12,506 nucleotides of DNA from Methylococcales bacterium (GCA_024958995.1 JANXGZ010000186.1:1-12506); one strand, 5' to 3'; positions 1 through 7,669 are shown, numbered from the stretch's first letter. The notes: generated by a model from the letters alone, not told the origin. Program-made: numbers and translations.

Positions 1-39
1 ATAGCATCCGTGCCGGTTCGAGTCCGGCCCCGGGCACCA
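1..39 (+). tRNA. tRNA-Leu, 3' part only (cut by window edge)
   Basis: A T-arm is readable: stem GCCGG (12-16), loop TTCGAGT (17-23), stem CCGGC (24-28). It is followed by the acceptor 3' strand CCCGGGC (29-35), discriminator A36 and encoded CCA (37-39). The bases before the T-stem, with GCATCC at 4-9, look like the 3' half of a long variable arm, so this is a class II tRNA. An A discriminator and an implied 5' acceptor GCCCGGG fit tRNA-Leu better than tRNA-Ser, which normally has G at this position. The anticodon lies outside the window, so the isoacceptor cannot be read. Confidence 0.82.
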
Positions 40-555
40 CAGAATCGATAAGGCATTCTGATCAAGTAGTTGAGCCTTGTTACGGCGATACTCCTACCGA
101 CCTTCATCCGGGCTATCTAGATTCGGTTGAATTTCTCTAGACTCCAAAGACTGGGCGGGTCAGGATTCTTGGTTCTCTCGCTTCTCGCCCTTGTAATCTA
201 ATAGCGGGTGATGTGTTTTGTCAGTGGTTGGTTAAATGGGGTTGTCATTAGCTGATTGAGCACACTGGTTCATTGCGTTTTGCCGATTTGAGCGGGGTCA
301 ATCTGGAACTGCTATCTATGCCTACGCGGCCGTATTTTGATGGCTGAAAGGATGTTACGATTTTGTTATAATTGCAGGAGTCCGCGAGTCCCAAAAAAAA
401 TGGATGTCGGCTCCGTGGGGACCGTCGTTTCTCAGGCAGCCTGTATCCCCCTTGTGAATTTGTTCCATTCGGCATGCCCAGTTTTTCGGAATGGTCCTTT
501 CTGTTTTTCAGGATCAAAGGATCAGGCACCCACCAGCAACCAGTTATAGGTTTTT
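40..555. other. Long intergenic region between tRNA and gyrA, no convincing gene
   Basis: About 515 bases with no convincing coding region. The plus-strand open frames near 337-549 and 372-596 have no recognisable protein content. They would start at poor sites, and the second runs into gyrA. Visible elements are a weak hairpin (TCTAG at 116-120 with CTAGA at 137-141), a possible weak promoter (TTGGTT at 169-174, 17-base spacer, TGTAAT at 192-197) and the stronger gyrA promoter candidate at 344-372. A distant pairing GGGCG (153-157) with CGCCC (186-190) has a 28-base loop and no good U-tract, so I see no clear terminator for the tRNA. Confidence 0.6.
344..372 (+). promoter_or_regulatory. Candidate sigma-70 promoter for gyrA (extended -10)
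   Basis: A perfect TATAAT lies at 367-372 and is preceded by TG one base upstream (TGT at 364-366), the extended -10 pattern. Seventeen bases upstream, CTGAAA (344-349) matches four of six bases of the -35 consensus. The start of transcription would fall near 379, giving gyrA an untranslated leader of roughly 175 bases. The call rests only on consensus matching. gyrA promoters in other gammaproteobacteria respond to DNA supercoiling, but nothing here proves that. Confidence 0.55.
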
Positions 556-3126
556 ATGTCAGAGTTTGCGAAGGAAATAACGCTCGTCAATCTTGAAGAC
601 GAGATGAAGCGATCGTACCTGGATTACGCTATGAGCGTAATTGTCGGGAGGGCGTTGCCGGATGTTCGAGATGGCTTGAAGCCAGTACATCGCCGGGTAT
701 TATACGCGATGAGTGTACTCGGTAACGAGTGGAACAAATCATACAAAAAATCTGCGCGTGTGGTCGGAGACGTGATCGGTAAATATCATCCTCACGGGGA
801 TACAGCGGTCTACGATTCGATCGTTCGAATGGCTCAGGCTTTCTCCATGCGTTACATGCTTGTCGACGGACAGGGGAATTTCGGTTCGGTAGACGGCGAT
901 TCTCCGGCGGCAATGCGTTATACCGAAGTCCGGATGGCCCGGATATCTCAGGCACTGCTTTCCGATCTTGAAAAGGGGACGGTCGATTTCGTTTCCAACT
1001 ACGACGAATCCGAGAAGGAGCCCAGTGTTCTACCGGCTAGGATCCCCAATTTGCTGGTCAACGGGTCAGCGGGGATCGCGGTGGGAATGGCCACCAATAT
1101 CCCTCCGCATAACCTGTCGGAAGTCATCGAGAGTTGCCTGGAATTAATCGACAATCCAGAACTTTCGCTTGAGGCATTGGTGGAACAGATGCCCGGACCA
1201 GATTTTCCCACGGCTGGTTTCATTAACGGTGCTAAGGGGATCCGTGAAGCCTATATGACGGGGCGCGGCAAGATTTACCTCAGAGCTCGGGCCGAATTCG
1301 AAAACATGGACGATTCCAGTCGGCAAGCGATCGTGATTACTGAGCTGCCATACCAGGTTAACAAAGCAAGGTTGCTGGAAAAGATCGCGGAAATGGTCAA
1401 GCACGGTAAGCTGGAAGGGATCACGGCACTTAGGGACGAGTCCGACAAGGACGGGATGCGCATGGTAATCGAACTGCGCCGCGGCGAAGTTGCGGCAGTG
1501 GTTTTGAACAATCTCTACCAGCATACCCAACTACAAAACGTTTTCGGTATCAACATGGTTGCCCTGATCGATGGCCGGCCGAGGTGTCTGAATCTCCGGG
1601 AGATACTGACTGCCTTCTTGGATCACCGGCGCGAGGTGGTAACACGGCGTACCCTTTTTGACTTAAAAAAAGCCAGGGACCGGGCCCATGTGCTTGAGGG
1701 GCTTGCTGTTGCCCTGGCTAATATTGATGAAATCATTGAATTGATCAAGGCGGCACCGACACCTGCCGATGCACGCAAGGGTCTTGCAGGGCGTCACTGG
1801 TCGTCTGGAGTTGTCGCAGAACTACTAGCACGTGCTGATGCGGACCGGTCACGGCCGGAAGGGCTGGAGCCAAACTTCGGGCTTAGTGATGAGGGTTACC
1901 TGCTGACCCCCACGCAGGCCCAGGCGATACTTGATCTCCGATTACAGAAACTGACCGGCCTCGAACAGGCAAGCATTGTCGATGAATACCGTCAGATCCT
2001 GGGGCAGATTGACGATTTGCTGGATATCCTAGGTAGCGAGACCCGGTTGATGACGGTGATTCGGGATGAACTCGAAGCGATTCGAGAACAATTCGGCGAC
2101 GAACGTCGGACCGAGATCATCGAGGATCAACTGAACCTTTCCGTGGCGGATCTGATTACCCAGGAAGACATGGTGGTCACCATGTCTCACGAGGGTTACG
2201 TGAAGTCGCAGTCACTGGATGAGTACAAAGCTCAGCGAAGGGGCGGTCGGGGTAAATCTGCTACATCGACCAAACAGGATGACTTTGTCGACAAGCTCTT
2301 CATTGCCAATACACACGATACGATTCTCTGTTTCTCCAGTTTGGGGAAGGTCTATTGGCTGAAGGTCTACGATTTGCCGGTTGCAAGCCGGGGGGCTAGA
2401 GGAAAGCCTTTCATCAATCTGCTGAACTTGGACCCCGGTGAAAAGATCAACACGATTCTTCCGATCACGACATTTGACGAGAACCTTTGCGTGTTTTTTG
2501 CAACCGAGCAGGGCACGGTAAAGAAAACCTCGCTGAATGAGTTCGAGAGACCTAGGACGACAGGCAAGATTGCAATCGATCTCAAACCCGGGGACTCGCT
2601 CGTCGGGGCGGGGGTTGCCGATGGGACCCGTGACATATTGCTGTTCAGCAGCGACGGGAAGGTGGTTCGTTTCTCGGAAGAGGATGTTCGGTCGATGGGA
2701 CGGACGGCAGGCGGAGTCAGAGGAATCCGGTTGCACAAGGGCCAGCGTGTCATTTCGTTGATCATCTCGGATGAGGGCTCGGTGCTGAACATCACCGAGC
2801 ACGGTTATGGCAAGCGGACCGCGCTGGACGATTTCCCGAAGCACCGGCGCGGAGGACAGGGAGTCATCGGAATTCAGACCAGTGAACGCAATGGCCGTGT
2901 CGTCGGCGCCAGTCTGGTTCGGGAGTTGGATGAACTAATGCTGATTACGGACGGTGGGACGTTGGTCCGAACCCCTGTCAAGGAGATTTCCATCCTTGGA
3001 AGAAATACCCAGGGCGTACGCGTCATAAGGCTCGGTGGTAATGAACGCGTCGTCGGCGTGGACCGAATAGAAGTGTTGGATGGCGAAGAGGAATCTGCCG
3101 AGGAAGACCCGCAGACGGACGAATAA
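556..3126 (+). CDS. gyrA: DNA gyrase subunit A
   Basis: This is the breakage-reunion subunit of the type II topoisomerase that puts negative supercoils into DNA; it works as A2B2 with GyrB in the cytoplasm. The product is 856 residues (E. coli 875) and opens with the family N-terminus MSEFAKEITLVNLEDEMK. The catalytic tyrosine is Y122 in AAMRYTE, the same number as in E. coli, and R121 precedes it. The quinolone-determining stretch reads GDTAVYD at 81-87, with T83 and D87. The GyrA box QRRGGRG at about 560-566 starts the DNA-wrapping C-terminal beta-pinwheel. The tail is acidic. ATG 556 is preceded by a weak TAGG at 547-550 with a short spacer, and numbering against E. coli supports this start. 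serC follows after six bases, so the two are probably cotranscribed. Confidence 0.98.
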   Translation: MSEFAKEITLVNLEDEMKRSYLDYAMSVIVGRALPDVRDGLKPVHRRVLYAMSVLGNEWNKSYKKSARVVGDVIGKYHPHGDTAVYDSIVRMAQAFSMRYMLVDGQGNFGSVDGDSPAAMRYTEVRMARISQALLSDLEKGTVDFVSNYDESEKEPSVLPARIPNLLVNGSAGIAVGMATNIPPHNLSEVIESCLELIDNPELSLEALVEQMPGPDFPTAGFINGAKGIREAYMTGRGKIYLRARAEFENMDDSSRQAIVITELPYQVNKARLLEKIAEMVKHGKLEGITALRDESDKDGMRMVIELRRGEVAAVVLNNLYQHTQLQNVFGINMVALIDGRPRCLNLREILTAFLDHRREVVTRRTLFDLKKARDRAHVLEGLAVALANIDEIIELIKAAPTPADARKGLAGRHWSSGVVAELLARADADRSRPEGLEPNFGLSDEGYLLTPTQAQAILDLRLQKLTGLEQASIVDEYRQILGQIDDLLDILGSETRLMTVIRDELEAIREQFGDERRTEIIEDQLNLSVADLITQEDMVVTMSHEGYVKSQSLDEYKAQRRGGRGKSATSTKQDDFVDKLFIANTHDTILCFSSLGKVYWLKVYDLPVASRGARGKPFINLLNLDPGEKINTILPITTFDENLCVFFATEQGTVKKTSLNEFERPRTTGKIAIDLKPGDSLVGAGVADGTRDILLFSSDGKVVRFSEEDVRSMGRTAGGVRGIRLHKGQRVISLIISDEGSVLNITEHGYGKRTALDDFPKHRRGGQGVIGIQTSERNGRVVGASLVRELDELMLITDGGTLVRTPVKEISILGRNTQGVRVIRLGGNERVVGVDRIEVLDGEEESAEEDPQTDE

Positions 3127-3132
3127 GAGTCA

Positions 3133-4215
3133 ATGACCAGGCTCTACAATTTTAGTGCTGGGCCATCCACAATACCCGGCCCGGTGCTTTCCCGTGCCCG
3201 GGATGAGTTGCTGGATTGGCATGGATGTGGCCTGTCCATACTTGAGATGAGTCACCGGGGGAAGGAATTTTATTCGATCGTGGAAAAGATCGAGAATGAC
3301 CTGCGGGCATTGCTTAGTGTTCCGGACACACATCGGATCCTGTTCCTCCAGGGAGGAGCCACAACCCAGTTTTCACTGGTTCCGATGAACCTTTCAGGCA
3401 AAGACCGTACGGCCAGTTACGTGGACACCGGTTACTGGTCGAGAAAGGCGATTCAGGAAGGCCGTAAGTTCTGTGATGTCCAGATTGCCGCCAGCTCGGG
3501 GAATCTGAACAGTTGCAGCTTGCCCTCATCGGAAAATTGGGAAATCGACGTCTCGGCGGATTACCTGCACTACACCGCAAACGAAACCATCGAAGGAATG
3601 GAGTTTTCGGAGGTACCCGACTCAAACGGTGTGCCGTTGGTCTGTGACATGTCCTCCAACATTCTGTCGGGTCCGATCGATATTGGACGCTTCGCCCTAA
3701 TTTATGCCGGCGCCCAGAAAAACCTCGGTGCGGCTGGGATTACCCTGGTTGTGATCAAGGAAGACATGCTTGGGCGTGTGTCCAGGGAATTGCCCGGCGT
3801 TTTCAGTTACGTGGAATACGCAGAGAATCGATCACTGGTTAATACACCGCCTACGTTCATCTGGTATTTAATGGGGCTGGTGATTGAGTGGGTTGATGAG
3901 CAGGGGGGGCTCGATGCTGTAGCGGCGACTAATGCCGTCAAGGCAACAAAGCTCTATCAAGCGATTGATCGGTCCGGTTTTTACTCGAACAAGGTCAGAT
4001 TTGACGCCCGATCTCGCATGAATATACCCTTTATGCTTGCGGACGTCGACCTGTCGGATTGTTTCATTCTGGAAGCGGAAAAGAATGGATTGCTCAACCT
4101 GCGGGGACACCGGTCCGTTGGTGGAATGCGAGCAAGCCTTTATAATGCTATGCCTGAATCGGGAGTCGATTGCTTGGTTTCGTTCATGACTGAATTCGAA
4201 CGGCGTTATGGCTAA
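3133..4215 (+). CDS. serC: Phosphoserine aminotransferase
   Basis: This class V PLP-dependent aminotransferase converts 3-phosphohydroxypyruvate and glutamate to phosphoserine. In gammaproteobacteria it also performs the 4-phosphohydroxythreonine step of pyridoxal phosphate synthesis. The 360 residues match the family length (about 360). The N-terminus MTRLYNFSAGPSTIP, the SHRGKEF motif at about 41-47, the GGATTQF phosphate-binding region, YAGAQKN with the Schiff-base lysine K196, and the C-terminal GHRSVGGMRASLYNAMP are all present. The gene lies six bases after the gyrA stop with only a weak purine-rich site before ATG 3133, which suggests translational coupling. It is the first gene of the amino acid block, as in Pseudomonas. 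Confidence 0.97.
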   Translation: MTRLYNFSAGPSTIPGPVLSRARDELLDWHGCGLSILEMSHRGKEFYSIVEKIENDLRALLSVPDTHRILFLQGGATTQFSLVPMNLSGKDRTASYVDTGYWSRKAIQEGRKFCDVQIAASSGNLNSCSLPSSENWEIDVSADYLHYTANETIEGMEFSEVPDSNGVPLVCDMSSNILSGPIDIGRFALIYAGAQKNLGAAGITLVVIKEDMLGRVSRELPGVFSYVEYAENRSLVNTPPTFIWYLMGLVIEWVDEQGGLDAVAATNAVKATKLYQAIDRSGFYSNKVRFDARSRMNIPFMLADVDLSDCFILEAEKNGLLNLRGHRSVGGMRASLYNAMPESGVDCLVSFMTEFERRYG

Positions 4216-4322
4216 GGTATTCCGGATCTGGGTTTTGCGGAACTTGTTGGCCAGTTTAGGGCCGGACATCCGGTTCGCAAGGATTCCTTAATCGACCACC
4301 TTTCGATGGAATGCGTTTAGTG

Positions 4323-4349
4323 TTGGCAGAAAATAGCCTGGTGAATAAT
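4323..4349 (+). promoter_or_regulatory. Possible promoter in front of pheA
   Basis: TTGGCA (4323-4328, five of six -35 bases) and AATAAT (4344-4349, five of six -10 bases) are separated by 15 bases, shorter than the usual 16-18. Transcription would start near 4356, about 25 bases before ATG 4381. This fits the 144-base break between serC and the rest of the aromatic genes. It is consensus matching only. No phenylalanine-rich leader peptide like E. coli pheL is visible in the gap. Confidence 0.3.
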
Positions 4350-4380
4350 TCAAAATCCGTTGAGTAACGATAGACCAGTC

Positions 4381-5466
4381 ATGGCGATACCCGACCCCTT
4401 ATCGGAAATCCGAAAGCAGATCGATTCGATTGATTCCGAGATCTTGGCCCTGATGAACAAGAGAGCCAGCCTGGCGATGGAAGTCGCCAGGACAAAGTCG
4501 GAGGCCGGTGAGAAAGCCTGTTTTTACCGTCCAGATAGGGAAGCGGAGGTTTTGAACGGGATACGCGAGAAAAACCCGGGGCCCCTCACGGGCGACACGG
4601 TGGTACTGGTTTTCCGTGAAATTATGTCGGCGTGTCTGGCGCTGGAGAAACCTCTGACCGTCGCGTTCCTGGGGCCGCAAGGAACCTTCACTCAGCAGGC
4701 GGCCAGGAAACATTTCGGCCATGGTATCGAAACGCTTTCCCTGGCATCCATCGACGAAGTGTTTCGCGAAGTAGAGAGCCGGTCTGCGCAGTTCGGTGTA
4801 GTGCCGGTGGAAAATTCTACGGAAGGGGTGATTACGCATACTCTGGACAGTTTCCTGAATTCGTCGCTGGTGATCTGCGGCGAGGTTGTATTGCGGATTC
4901 ACCACAACCTGTTGTCGAAGGAAACCGATGTTGCGGATATCCGGGATATCTTTTCACATCAACAGTCGCTGGCCCAGTGCAGGCGCTGGTTGGACAGGTT
5001 TCTTCCCGAGGCTAGGCGAATAAGCGTAAGCAGTAACGCAGAGGCAGCTCGGCGGGTTGAATCGATTCCCCACAGTGCTGCGATTGCCAGTGACATTGCG
5101 GCAAGACTGTACAACCTGAATATCCTGAAACAGAACATCGAGGATGAGCCAGACAACACCACTCGGTTTCTGGTGATCGGTAATCTGGAAGCGGCCAGTA
5201 CCGGAATGGACAAGACTTCCCTTGTGGTGACAACCGGTAACCAGCCGGGTGCCTTGCACGAAATGTTGGAACCCTTCGCGAGCCAGGGAATCAGTATGAC
5301 TAAGATTGAATCCAGACCTTCCCGTCAGGGGATGTGGAGTTACGCTTTTTTTATCGATATTGACGGACACCAGGATAGTCTGGCGGTAGCCCGGGCCTTG
5401 CGCATATTGGAGACGAAGGTCAAGACTTTCAAGATTCTTGGTTCTTACCCACGGACAACAACTTAG
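4381..5466 (+). CDS. pheA: Bifunctional chorismate mutase / prephenate dehydratase (P-protein)
   Basis: It converts chorismate to prephenate and then to phenylpyruvate, the precursor of phenylalanine. With ATG 4381 the protein has 361 residues (Pseudomonas about 365). The AroQ-type mutase domain (about 1-90) then has R11, R28 and K39 at the same numbers as the E. coli active-site residues, followed by YRPDRE with R53 and E54. The dehydratase domain starts near 92 (VAFLGPQGTFT) and has NSTEG (145-149) and TRF (261-263). The C-terminal ACT domain carries GALH (290-293) and ESRP (310-313), the phenylalanine-binding signature, so feedback inhibition is expected. An in-frame TTG at 4360 would add seven residues. 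Neither start has a clear Shine-Dalgarno site. I prefer ATG because of the residue alignment. Confidence 0.95.
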   Translation: MAIPDPLSEIRKQIDSIDSEILALMNKRASLAMEVARTKSEAGEKACFYRPDREAEVLNGIREKNPGPLTGDTVVLVFREIMSACLALEKPLTVAFLGPQGTFTQQAARKHFGHGIETLSLASIDEVFREVESRSAQFGVVPVENSTEGVITHTLDSFLNSSLVICGEVVLRIHHNLLSKETDVADIRDIFSHQQSLAQCRRWLDRFLPEARRISVSSNAEAARRVESIPHSAAIASDIAARLYNLNILKQNIEDEPDNTTRFLVIGNLEAASTGMDKTSLVVTTGNQPGALHEMLEPFASQGISMTKIESRPSRQGMWSYAFFIDIDGHQDSLAVARALRILETKVKTFKILGSYPRTTT

Positions 5467-5511
5467 ACTTGCGAGCCGGGTCCCCGAAGGTCAAAACAGA
5501 AAACCAAAGGC

Positions 5512-6624
5512 ATGAACGAATTTCAGCATCTCGCGGTCCCGGAAGTCCAGGGGCTGGATCCTTATCAGCCGGGCAAACCCGAATCGGAACTCGAACGAGA
5601 ATTAGGGTTATCGAATATCGTCAAACTGGCGTCCAATGAGAATTCGCTAGGGCCAAGTCCCCAAGTCATCAGGCAGATTCAGGGGTGCGGTATAAACCTG
5701 TCGCGCTATCCGGATGGTAACGGTACAGAACTGAAAGCGGAACTGGCAAGACGTATGGCAATTCAGCCCTCACAGGTAACGCTCGGCAACGGATCCAGTG
5801 ACGTTCTTGAAATCATTGCGAGGACGTTTCTAACCGCGGGTTCGGAAGCTGTATTTTCCGAATTTGCATTTGCCATGTATTCGATCTTCGTTCAGGTGAC
5901 TGGAGCAACCGCCCGAATTGCCAGAGCCTTGGAGCCGAGTAGCGTAATGCCGTATGGTCATGACCTCGAGGCGATGTATGGCCTAGTTAACGATAAGACC
6001 CGGGTTGTCTTTATTGCTAATCCGAACAATCCTACGGGAACCTATCTTTCGTCTGATAGGCTGTTGGGCTTTGTGACATCGCTGCCTGAGGAGGTAATCT
6101 GCGTAGTTGACGAAGCCTACTTCGAATACGTGGAAAAGGAGGATTTTCCAAACACCATGGAGTGGGTGGAGCGGTTTCCGAACTTAGTTGTGACACGGAC
6201 TTTTTCGAAGGCTTTTGGGCTTGCCGGTTTGCGGATCGGTTACGGGGTTTCAGATACCCGGGTCGCTAACCTTCTGAATCGGGTGCGTCAGCCGTTCAAC
6301 ACCAATTCATTGGCGCTTGATGCGGCGCTGACTGCCCTTGCCGATGAGAACCATATTCAGGTGTCACGGAAGGCCAATGCTGAAGGGCTTTGCTTTCTTC
6401 TCGAACGCCTTGCCGAGATGCGATTGAATGTTATTCCCTCGGTGGGTAACTTTGTTTGCGTCGACGTTCAGCGTAGCGGCGCCGAGGTTTTCGCGGATTT
6501 GCTCAAGCAGGGAGTGATCGTCCGGCCGCTTGCGGGATACCGGATGCCAAATCACATCCGCGTTACCGTGGGAACCCCTCGTGAAAATAAACGATTCCTG
6601 GCCGAACTTCGCAAGGTCCTCTGA
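5512..6624 (+). CDS. hisC: Histidinol-phosphate / aromatic aminotransferase (HisC2 type)
   Basis: A fold type I PLP-dependent aminotransferase of 370 residues. The sequence shows LASNENSLGPSP (substrate arm), SRYPDGNG, NGSSDVLE, NPNNPTG (about 168-174), VVDEAYFEY, and TFSKAFGLAGLRIGY with the Schiff-base lysine K233. The family transaminates histidinol phosphate. Copies embedded between pheA and tyrA, as here, are generally thought to serve aromatic transamination (phenylpyruvate, hydroxyphenylpyruvate or prephenate) as well or instead; that assignment is inferred from position. AAAGG lies a few bases before ATG 5512. The pheA stop is 45 bases upstream and tyrA begins one base after the stop, so pheA-hisC-tyrA looks like one transcription unit. 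Confidence 0.93.
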   Translation: MNEFQHLAVPEVQGLDPYQPGKPESELERELGLSNIVKLASNENSLGPSPQVIRQIQGCGINLSRYPDGNGTELKAELARRMAIQPSQVTLGNGSSDVLEIIARTFLTAGSEAVFSEFAFAMYSIFVQVTGATARIARALEPSSVMPYGHDLEAMYGLVNDKTRVVFIANPNNPTGTYLSSDRLLGFVTSLPEEVICVVDEAYFEYVEKEDFPNTMEWVERFPNLVVTRTFSKAFGLAGLRIGYGVSDTRVANLLNRVRQPFNTNSLALDAALTALADENHIQVSRKANAEGLCFLLERLAEMRLNVIPSVGNFVCVDVQRSGAEVFADLLKQGVIVRPLAGYRMPNHIRVTVGTPRENKRFLAELRKVL

Positions 6625-6625
6625 T

Positions 6626-7498
6626 ATGTCGGGACGACTATGTATTATCGGGGTGGGGCTGATCGGCGGGTCAGTCGCACTGGCGGCTCGTCAAAAAGGT
6701 CTTTTTAGTGAAATTATCGGGGTTGATCAGAATTCTGAAAACCTTCGCGAAGCGGAACAGAGAGGCGTGATTAATGGCGGTTTTGAGGATGTCACGGATC
6801 TACCGGGAAATTTTGACGTCGTGATGTTGGCAACCCCTGTTGGGGATATGCAGCGACTGTTCGAACTTCTGAAACCACGGTGGTTTTCGTCGACCGTATA
6901 TACCGATGTTGGGAGTACTAAGGAAAGCGTGGTCGAAGCAGCCAATCACGTTTTTGGATCAGTGCCTTCGAATTTTGTTGCTGGCCACCCGATTGCCGGC
7001 AGTGAGAAAAGCGGTATCGGGGCGGCCAGGGCGGATCTGTATCAGGCCAAGCGTGTCATTTTGACCCCTTGTGCCAAGACCGGTGCTGGACCCTTGCAGG
7101 ATGTACGGGATCTGTGGGAACAAATTGGGGCTGTGGTATCGGTCATGGAAGCTCATCATCATGATCAAATATTTGCCGCGACAAGCCATCTTCCGCACAT
7201 CGTGGCTTTTGCTCTGGTCGACATGCTGGGTAGGAAGGACGAACAGGACGAAATACTCAAGTATGCTGCCGGCGGATTTCGCGATTTCACCCGTATCGCT
7301 TCGAGTAACCCCAGAATGTGGCTGGATATCTGCATGGGAAATCGAAAGGAACTGATGTGTCTTATTGAAGGGTTCAAGAATGAATTGAGTCGGATCAACG
7401 AGATGCTGGAGAACAACGAGAGAGACAAGTTGCTCGATAGCTTTCAGTTTGCAAGGGATACACGGCAACGGTTCCTTGAGCGGTTCGACGTCGATTGA
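6626..7498 (+). CDS. tyrA: Prephenate / arogenate dehydrogenase (TyrA family)
   Basis: This NAD(P)-dependent oxidative decarboxylase acts in tyrosine synthesis, on prephenate, arogenate or both. It has 290 residues. The N-terminal Rossmann domain has GVGLIGGS (9-16) and D34 at the end of the second beta strand (GVD), which favours NAD over NADP. HPIAGSEKSG (121-130) and SHLPH with H188 match the catalytic region of the family, and RDFTRIASSNPRMW lies in the helical dimerisation domain. ATG 6626 was chosen because the Rossmann motif begins at once. The longer frame from 6530 would overlap hisC by about 95 bases and add residues without family support. There is no fused mutase or EPSP synthase domain; in Pseudomonas this protein is fused to AroA. 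Confidence 0.93.
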   Translation: MSGRLCIIGVGLIGGSVALAARQKGLFSEIIGVDQNSENLREAEQRGVINGGFEDVTDLPGNFDVVMLATPVGDMQRLFELLKPRWFSSTVYTDVGSTKESVVEAANHVFGSVPSNFVAGHPIAGSEKSGIGAARADLYQAKRVILTPCAKTGAGPLQDVRDLWEQIGAVVSVMEAHHHDQIFAATSHLPHIVAFALVDMLGRKDEQDEILKYAAGGFRDFTRIASSNPRMWLDICMGNRKELMCLIEGFKNELSRINEMLENNERDKLLDSFQFARDTRQRFLERFDVD

Positions 7499-7537
7499 GA
7501 AGCACGGATCTTAGGCAACGGACTTGTTAGGAGCATT

Positions 7538-7627
7538 GTGCTTACTGGCTACACGCCGGTTTTCCAACAGATTAATCTATCGAGCCTGATTGTTGTACGT
7601 TGCCGCCGCCGGTCCTCTCCCCTGTAG
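7538..7627 (+). other. Possible 29-codon leader ORF in the tyrA-aroA gap
   Basis: A GTG at 7538 follows AGGAG (7529-7533) with a 4-base spacer and opens 29 codons to a TAG at 7625-7627. The peptide has a hydrophobic stretch LSSLIVV and then an arginine-rich end RCRRRSSPL. The stop codon falls inside the loop of the 10-bp hairpin at 7612-7641, so a terminating ribosome would cover that stem. Length, ribosome site and overlap with a strong hairpin are what a regulatory leader peptide looks like. There is no clear run of Phe, Tyr or Trp codons, and a frame this short can arise by chance. Confidence 0.25.
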
Positions 7628-7641
7628 TAATGGGAGAGGAC
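7612..7641 (+). promoter_or_regulatory. Perfect 10-bp stem-loop upstream of aroA
   Basis: GTCCTCTCCC (7612-7621) pairs completely with GGGAGAGGAC (7632-7641) around a 10-base loop. The right arm ends 28 bases before the aroA start codon. The following bases (GCAGTTTGCCCCC) are not a U-tract, so it is not a typical intrinsic terminator. It could stabilise or punctuate the transcript between tyrA and aroA, or modulate aroA translation, since aroA has no obvious Shine-Dalgarno site. The pairing is certain from the sequence; the role is inferred. Confidence 0.65.
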
Positions 7642-7669
7642 GCAGTTTGCCCCCATATCTTCAGAACTA

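Noticed and set aside
12..39. tRNA 3' end as an attachment site for an integrated element
   Set aside because: No second copy of the tRNA 3' end, integrase or phage-like gene is visible; everything downstream is conserved housekeeping content.
153..190. GGGCG/CGCCC pairing as a terminator for the tRNA
   Set aside because: The stem is only five base pairs with a 28-base loop and no convincing U-tract follows.
337..596. Short plus-strand open frames upstream of gyrA (337-549 and 372-596)
   Set aside because: They overlap each other in different frames, show no family-like sequence, one runs into gyrA, and they sit around the strong promoter candidate; most likely chance.
2212..2844. 210-codon minus-strand open frame inside gyrA
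   Set aside because: Fully antisense to a highly conserved part of gyrA, with no recognisable protein features; a shadow of the real gene.
4280..4290. AAGGATTCCTT palindrome in the serC-pheA gap
   Set aside because: Five-base arms with a single central base and no T-run; too short to distinguish from chance.
6530..6625. Longer tyrA start at 6530
   Set aside because: It would overlap hisC and add 32 residues without family support; the Rossmann motif begins right after ATG 6626.
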